From Siphonodentalium dalli (lineage: Eukaryota; Mollusca; Scaphopoda; Gadilida; Siphonodentaliidae): a stretch of DNA of 64,000 bases. Where the stretch lies: assembly GCA_032622095.1 (NCBI GenBank), contig CP136067.1:49889899-49953898 (forward strand). Reading direction: 5' to 3'. The notes beneath the pieces are model-generated. The model saw nothing but the letters and a program-made list of their open reading frames with translations, made no database searches and was not told the DNA's origin. A program made the translations under genes and the position numbers. Below, one piece after another: positions 58,684 to 64,000 of this stretch (positions are counted from its first letter, which is position 1; each line of letters begins with the position of its first letter).

Positions 58684-60151
58684 AACATCACCACCAAGAA
58701 GAACATGGAGTAATACATAAACTTTGTTCTTTTTCCATTATTGATAATTCTCCAATAATGAACTTTTGCGTGTTGAAACTATTGTTATGTAAACAACATT
58801 TTTACAGTGATTTGTCAACAAATATAACTAAACATGTAGTATGTTCAAATATTTAGTCTGAATAAGATGTTCTTAATAGTTTCAACGTTTTGGTCATTTC
58901 CAAAGTTTAAGGTCAAGTTTTGATTAAACGTTGTACTAATTGGACTTCAGTCGGTAATTCAATTGTAACAGTAATTTTTACATAACACTGGTTTTAACAT
59001 GCGAAATTTCATTATTTGAGAGTTATTGATAATAAAAATAAGAACAAAGTCAATCTATTTGGTCATGTGCTTGTTTATTAGTTGTTGTACAGACTTTTAA
59101 GTTATTTTGCATGAACCCGCTTCGAAGTCCCGTTAAGTACTTATATGTGTATTATAATTCATTTCTGTGAACTTATAGTTTACATGGATTTTTATAGACA
59201 GTGTTGGTGGCAAACTTGAGGAAGAAAAAAGGGGTTTTTGTCATTGTTTGTGTCAATCGCTCGTACATTATTATCTATATCCGCTCGCCAAAAATTTGGT
59301 CGGATCGGCCAGCACCCCGCATCTCCATGGGTATTTACAAAACTTCAAACAACGATTCACCTGCCAATAACTTACTATTATACAGGCCATTGTGTCGTTA
59401 ATTTCCAGAAATTAACCCTATACTTATCGTTAGCGAAGATATTCACAAGCAAATTATTTTTGTTGTTTACAGTCAAGACGTGGTGTGTCTCGTTCGATTG
59501 GTTGTGCGGCGTTGACTTACTTTTGTTATGGTCCGATGGCGAGATTTACAGCTGTGGGTGATGTTAAGTTGGAATTGGAGAGCTGTAAAGTTTTAAAATT
59601 CTAACAAAAAGCGTAGTTGCATATGAAATGATACCGGAGTCGGTGGTTCGATGGGGGGGGGGGGGGGGGGGAGTTAGGAATTCAAAGTCAGACCCCGCTA
59701 TATAGTCATGGTCATACACGTAAGGTCAGTGCAAACTCTATGATCTGCACACTTTTGGGAATGACTCACATCTAGTAATCGATTGTCTTTGTCCGCTAAA
59801 TACATAACACTTTGACATTTGGATTTCATTGTTATGATCCCGATCGATTTATTTCGTGATATTATAGTAGTGAACTCAGTAGATAATTATCTGGCGGATG
59901 CGCCTTGAACATATTTAATTAGCTTGGTGTTTTACTTTTGAATTTTATATTGCTTTTTGAAAAGTAGGTCAGGAGCTGTAAACACAAATCTCAAAAGTAC
60001 ATTTATTGCGATGATGGATAATATATATACATTTCCCATCCGCCAGTTAACCGATATGCCTGTTAGTGAGACATCACGTGGTTAACTGTTTCATATACAA
60101 CCTTGCTCCGGCGATTTACATGAAAAGAGGCACTGTCACTGGACCTCCATC
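58684..60151. other. Non-coding stretch with poly-G run
   Basis: 58985-59130 is a diverged copy of 17790-17950 and ends gtcccgttaa. A 19-bp G run lies at 59653-59671. No gene was recognised. Confidence 0.4.
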
Positions 60152-60245
60152 TTAAAGGCACGGATTGCAATCGCGGTGGGTATTGCGGTTAACATACATG
60201 TAGTTACATCCGTTAAAACCGCCATAAACAGAAATAATATTATAT
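60152..60245. mobile_element. TTAA-AGGCAC family, left-end fragment
   Basis: It begins TTAAAGGCACGGATTGCAAT then cgcggtgggtat, cgttaaaaccgccataaaca and attatattatag, where it stops. Confidence 0.6.
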
Positions 60246-60497
60246 TATAGTTAAGTTTATTGTTCACCTCCATCAAATTTGGAGAGCATATATACAAAAG
60301 ACGAATGTACATATATAAGTATAAGTATGCATGACAATATGTGAACACAAAACAACTTGTGTGCACATAACATTATTGAATTAGACATTATAAGACACGT
60401 ATAATTATATAGTAAGTTCTATGTCATATTGGCGTGCGATGGCACTTGTATTGCACTGACGATGCCATGTCACACACATATGGTTATGTTATGAAAT

Positions 60498-61020
60498 TTA
60501 ATAATTTCAGTGTCCAATATCGTAAATGTTTAGCAAATGTATCTATATCACATGCGTCCGGTCTGGATATATGTACCACAGTCGTTACAGTATGACTGTT
60601 ACATATATACGAAATAGATAAATATCTCCTGCGTGTGGTCTATATACAATTCGCAGTGTTTATATTTGTTACATGAAATTAGACTTGTGTCGCCTTATTG
60701 TGCGATCATGGACAATGTATCATTTACTATACACATGTAATATCACATGGAAATGGCCCATCCATTAATTAATAATTTCGTGTCCGATTTTAAATATATA
60801 TCACATACGTGTGGTCTAGATATATGTACACAATCAGTATATTATAACTGTTACAGGATATACGGAATATATTAATATCTCCTGCGTGTGGTCTATATAT
60901 ACTATACAACTCACGGTGTTATGAATTTAGACTTGTGTTAATGTGCGATCAAGGACAAATGTATCAATTATTATACACAGCTAATGTAATAAACACATGT
61001 AATGTCACATGGAAATGGCC
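60498..61020 (+). repeat. Diverged tandem duplication of a ~255-270-bp unit
   Basis: Shared blocks in the same order: aataatttc.gtgtcc, atctcctgcgtgtggtctat, tttagacttgtgt, acacatgtaatNtcacatgg. The second copy starts at about 60770. It is non-coding. Confidence 0.65.
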
Positions 61021-61384
61021 CACACAATAAACTGTTAAACCACTACATGTAGTTACATCCATTAAAACCGCCATAAATAGAAAGAATATTATATTATAGA
61101 CAAACTTGTTCTTATACCAATCATCACTATCGCATAAATAGTATGTTATTGTCAAGTTCGTACGCTTTATTGTGTTAACAAAAGCCAAAAACGTTACAGA
61201 ACCTGGCTTTTGTTTACATAACAAAGAGTATGACCTTGACATTAACATACTATTTACGCGATATCTGTGGTTGGTATAAAAACAATATATATTTATGTTT
61301 TAAAATTATTTCTGTTTATGACAGTTTTAACGTGTGTGACTATTTTAGTAGCATACTAACCACGAAGGCCATCCGTGCCTTTAA
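61021..61384. mobile_element. Foldback MITE, TTAA-AGGCAC family, copy 3
   Basis: The arms aatagtatgttattgtcaag and cttgacattaacatactatt pair. The right end is ggccatccgtgcctTTAA. The left outer end is worn (about 61036). Confidence 0.65.
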
Positions 61385-62489
61385 TGTGAAACTATTCTAG
61401 AATATCAAATCAAAAATGTTTATTCTCATTAAACCATATACAAATACAGTATTTGAGAGAACATAATAAAGTGGAATACATATTATTAAATATATATACA
61501 TAACACCGACGTGTTATAGGTATCTCGAGGTGTATGGTGATTTTTCGTCATTCGGCTGCATCAAGTTATCCTTATTATACATTTGGAGAGACTGTCAAAG
61601 TTAAACATCAAGCCAGTCTGATCCTTGCAAATATGGGAGAAACTTTTGATATAATACAGATATGGTCAGCCATGTTTGGCATGCACAGGACAATCTCAGC
61701 ACATTTCTTCTTCAGTATAATTATATGGATCAGTCTTGACACAGAACTTTGTTATGTAGGAATGTACACGTACAATTCAGGGGAGAAGCTTATACCAAAC
61801 ATGTTGGCAACAAATGGATGTTTGAATAAACTTATTTGTCGGATTCCACAAGAATACATGGAGGGACACAACATGGAACTAATGATGTTTACTCGTGTAG
61901 TTATAGCAACAACAAAAACGGTCACACTTTAGCGAGATCCTTGACCTTTGCACTGTAACGGTACATAAACAAAACGTTTCCCACAATAAAAGAAGCCATA
62001 TGGCATGGTATATCTGATTTTTTGCATCGCAGTATGACGGGCTTTTTTTTTGTATATCAACAGGCGAATATGTTAATAACGTGAACAATTTCAAGCCACT
62101 TTTGAGACAACGAGTATTTCTGGCTGGCGGAGTATAACAATCAATCAATAGTTTATTCTCTCCGTCCATATTTTGGAACTGAATGTATACGAAATTGAAT
62201 TACATGCAATTACATAATTGGTGCAAACAAACAAAAACAATAAGAGTGCATAGCTGTATTGCGAATTTAGTGGTGAGGTGGCACTCTCATATGCGTAATA
62301 TTGTATACAGATTGTATTCAATGCCAACGTTTTCTAACTGTTCAGGGAAGCCCTTTTTCGATATTTCTCCTAGGAATTTAGCCAAACGAACCAGCTCTGT
62401 TTTGTCCCTTGTGTTTATATATTGCAACACATTTTTGCCGGGTTGGGTATTCGTGGTAGTATTTCTTAAGGTGGAACCTGCGCTGTGAG
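61385..62489 (-). mobile_element. Probable minus-strand LINE 3' fragments
   Basis: Two tail-like signals occur on the minus strand: gagaataaacatttttgattt near 61430 and gagaataaactattgattga near 62160. Both are aataaa followed by a short microsatellite, as in CR1-like 3' ends. The intervening frames (61534-61932 plus; 62287-62499 minus, KTELVRLAKFLGEISKKGF) are open but unrecognised. The class is inferred from the tails only. Confidence 0.35.
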
Positions 62490-64000
62490 GAGAAGGCACT
62501 GCAAAATGATATTAATCCCTTACATCTCCGTATTCACAGTCATGTTGAATAACTCGACTAAAACGATTAAGCGTCGAGGCTATAACATGATATCATCTTT
62601 GGGGTAGGCTATAACATGATATCATCACCAAGAAAGGGCACTGGCGGGGGCATCGGTTTGTTACACAAATCAGACTTTGCTGTCAATTGGAAAGTTATCA
62701 CACAGTATTCAACATTCGAGGCTGCTGAATTTATTATTAGAACACCTTCTCGACCAATAACATTCGTGTGTATTTACAGACCTCCACCGAGTAAAAAGAA
62801 CAAGCTAAAAACTCCGAAATTCGTCAAAGATTTCAAAGCCTTACTCACGGCATATAGTTTAACAGATGGACATTCATTCATCCTAGGTGACATTAATCTA
62901 CATTTTGAATCAATATCTGACAGCAATGTAAATTGTGTAAGAGAACTCATGGATAAATTTGGCTTCACACAGATCATAACGTCACCGACTCATCGTTCAC
63001 TGCACACACTTGACTGGGTGATTATAAAAGAAAACACCATGAAAATTAACAGTCTCCAGGTCTCTGATAAAGATGTTTCCGACCACTTCCTGATTGAATT
63101 TTCTTTCCGGAATGTGAAACCTGTTGCACTCAAACGTAAAGTCACTTCAAGTAATCTCAAAAGCATCGTGTTAAGTAAATTCTCATCGGAGATCCGTGAA
63201 GCATTCCTATCTTCCACAAACTTGAACTCCTGCAACGACTTGGCAGTTTATTACAATGACCAGCTGTCTTCTATTCTTAATAAGCATGCACCCACGATGA
63301 CACGCGAGATTACCAACAGGACATCTGCACCATGGCTAACTTCCCAAATTTTGAATAAGAAACGAGAACGCAGAAAGGTGGAGCGCATGTGGAGAAAATC
63401 TAAATTAACTGTTCACCGCGAAATTTTCAAGGAAATGAATACATGTGTAAGCGAGTTGATAAAGCATGCGAGATCTGACTTTTATAGTGAACAATTAGCA
63501 AATTACAAATCAACCAAGAAACTGTTCAACATTACCAACACTATGCTGGGCAAAGGTAAATGTTCTACTCTACCTAGTGACATTCCCATGGATACACTCC
63601 CAGAAACATTTGCCACATTTTTTCAAGACAAAGTTACCAAAATTCGTGCGAATATACAACAAGTGTCTGCAGGAGAAGCTGAGTTTGAGGAATTCACTGG
63701 AACCAAATTTGTTAAGTTTGAATGTGTTACAACAGAGACGGTCAAACGTGTTCTCATGTCAATGCCATCAAAATCGTGTTCTCTGGATCCTGTACCATCA
63801 CTCATTCTTAAACAGCATAACGACCAACTAGTAACTTTTCTTACGAGGATAGTGAATACATCCCTGGAAGACGGTATAGTTCCCACTTGCTTCAAACAAG
63901 CGGTGGTTAAACCATTGCTGAAAAAGCCAAACATGGATAGGAACAATCTCAAGAACTATAGACCTGTTTCTAACCTTCCTTTTATATCCAAGCTTCTTGA
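62490..64000 (+). mobile_element. CR1/Jockey-like LINE, runs off the window
   Basis: A largely intact ORF2 begins within the endonuclease domain and continues to the last base of the window. The first half of the endonuclease (with the N-terminal catalytic residues) is not visible upstream of about 62520, so the copy is either 5'-truncated or disturbed there. Confidence 0.85.
62586..64000 (+). CDS. LINE ORF2: endonuclease C-terminal part and start of reverse transcriptase (partial)
   Basis: The frame is open from 62586 to the window end, over 470 codons without a stop. It has no initiating ATG that I trust. Endonuclease motifs: RKGTGGGIGLLHKSDF, FVCIYRPPP, SFILGDINLHFE (catalytic D and N), LDWVIIK and SDHFLIEF (catalytic D/H). 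A basic linker follows (WLTSQILNKKRERRKVERMW). The RT N-terminal signature comes last: MPSKSCSLDPVPSLILK, then NYRPVSNLPFISKLL at the edge. The product nicks target DNA and reverse-transcribes the element RNA. A 29-bp direct duplication (aggctataacatgatatcat at 62577 and 62606) shifts the upstream frame, where a further endonuclease-like stretch NNSTKTIKRRGYNMISS is seen. The copy is young compared with the one at 1603. Confidence 0.85.

Noticed and set aside
61534-61932. 132-codon ORF as a membrane protein gene
   Set aside because: It lies between retroelement-tail-like signals with no start or splice support; left as unrecognised within a probable LINE remnant.

Overview
The window looks like AT-rich nuclear DNA of a marine invertebrate, most likely a lophotrochozoan and plausibly a mollusc. 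The reasons are split genes with GT-AG introns, CR1/Jockey-type LINEs, a THAP/P-element transposase, Helitron-like elements with internal minisatellites, and very many short palindromic MITEs. There are no bacterial operons and no rRNA, tRNA or CRISPR array that I can recognise. The species call is an inference.

One host gene can be assembled with good confidence. It lies on the minus strand and its coding exons are 22890-22761, 13294-13163 and 12027-11954. Splice sites and phases fit exactly: 336 nt encode 111 residues. The product is a small secreted protein with a signal peptide, an Arg-rich linker and one canonical EF-hand loop (DINGNGLIDKLE). A TATA box near 25025-25031 and a strong donor at 24981/24980 may mark a non-coding first exon. 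The gene would then span about 13 kb, with introns full of MITEs.

Most of the remaining window is mobile DNA. (1) 1603-3530 is a 5'-truncated, broken CR1/Jockey-like LINE. 62490-64000 is a second one, largely intact, that runs off the window. (2) 51127-54816 is a complete but decayed P element (THAP9-like) with perfect 28-bp terminal inverted repeats and a perfect 8-bp target duplication. (3) Many MITEs use TTAA targets. Three well-bounded families and one less complete one begin TTAA-CCCTTT, including four copies carrying two mirrored 69-bp palindromes. A second group begins TTAA-AGG. (4) There are poly-G-ended hAT-like MITEs (13497-14023, 32288-32838), a Mutator-like MITE with a 9-bp duplication (57327-57682), TA-flanked foldback MITEs (26525-26959, 28109-28350) and a TIR element of 1.37 kb (34146-35514). 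(5) Helitron-like non-autonomous elements occur at 15568-15687, 45840-46383, 47655-48529 and 56488-56890.

The gaps between these contain only short, unconvincing ORFs, apart from a few weak candidate exons that are listed as such. The MITE nesting (a MITE abutting another at one shared TTAA, a Helitron splitting a MITE, Tc1-like MITEs inside older repeats) gives a readable relative insertion history.
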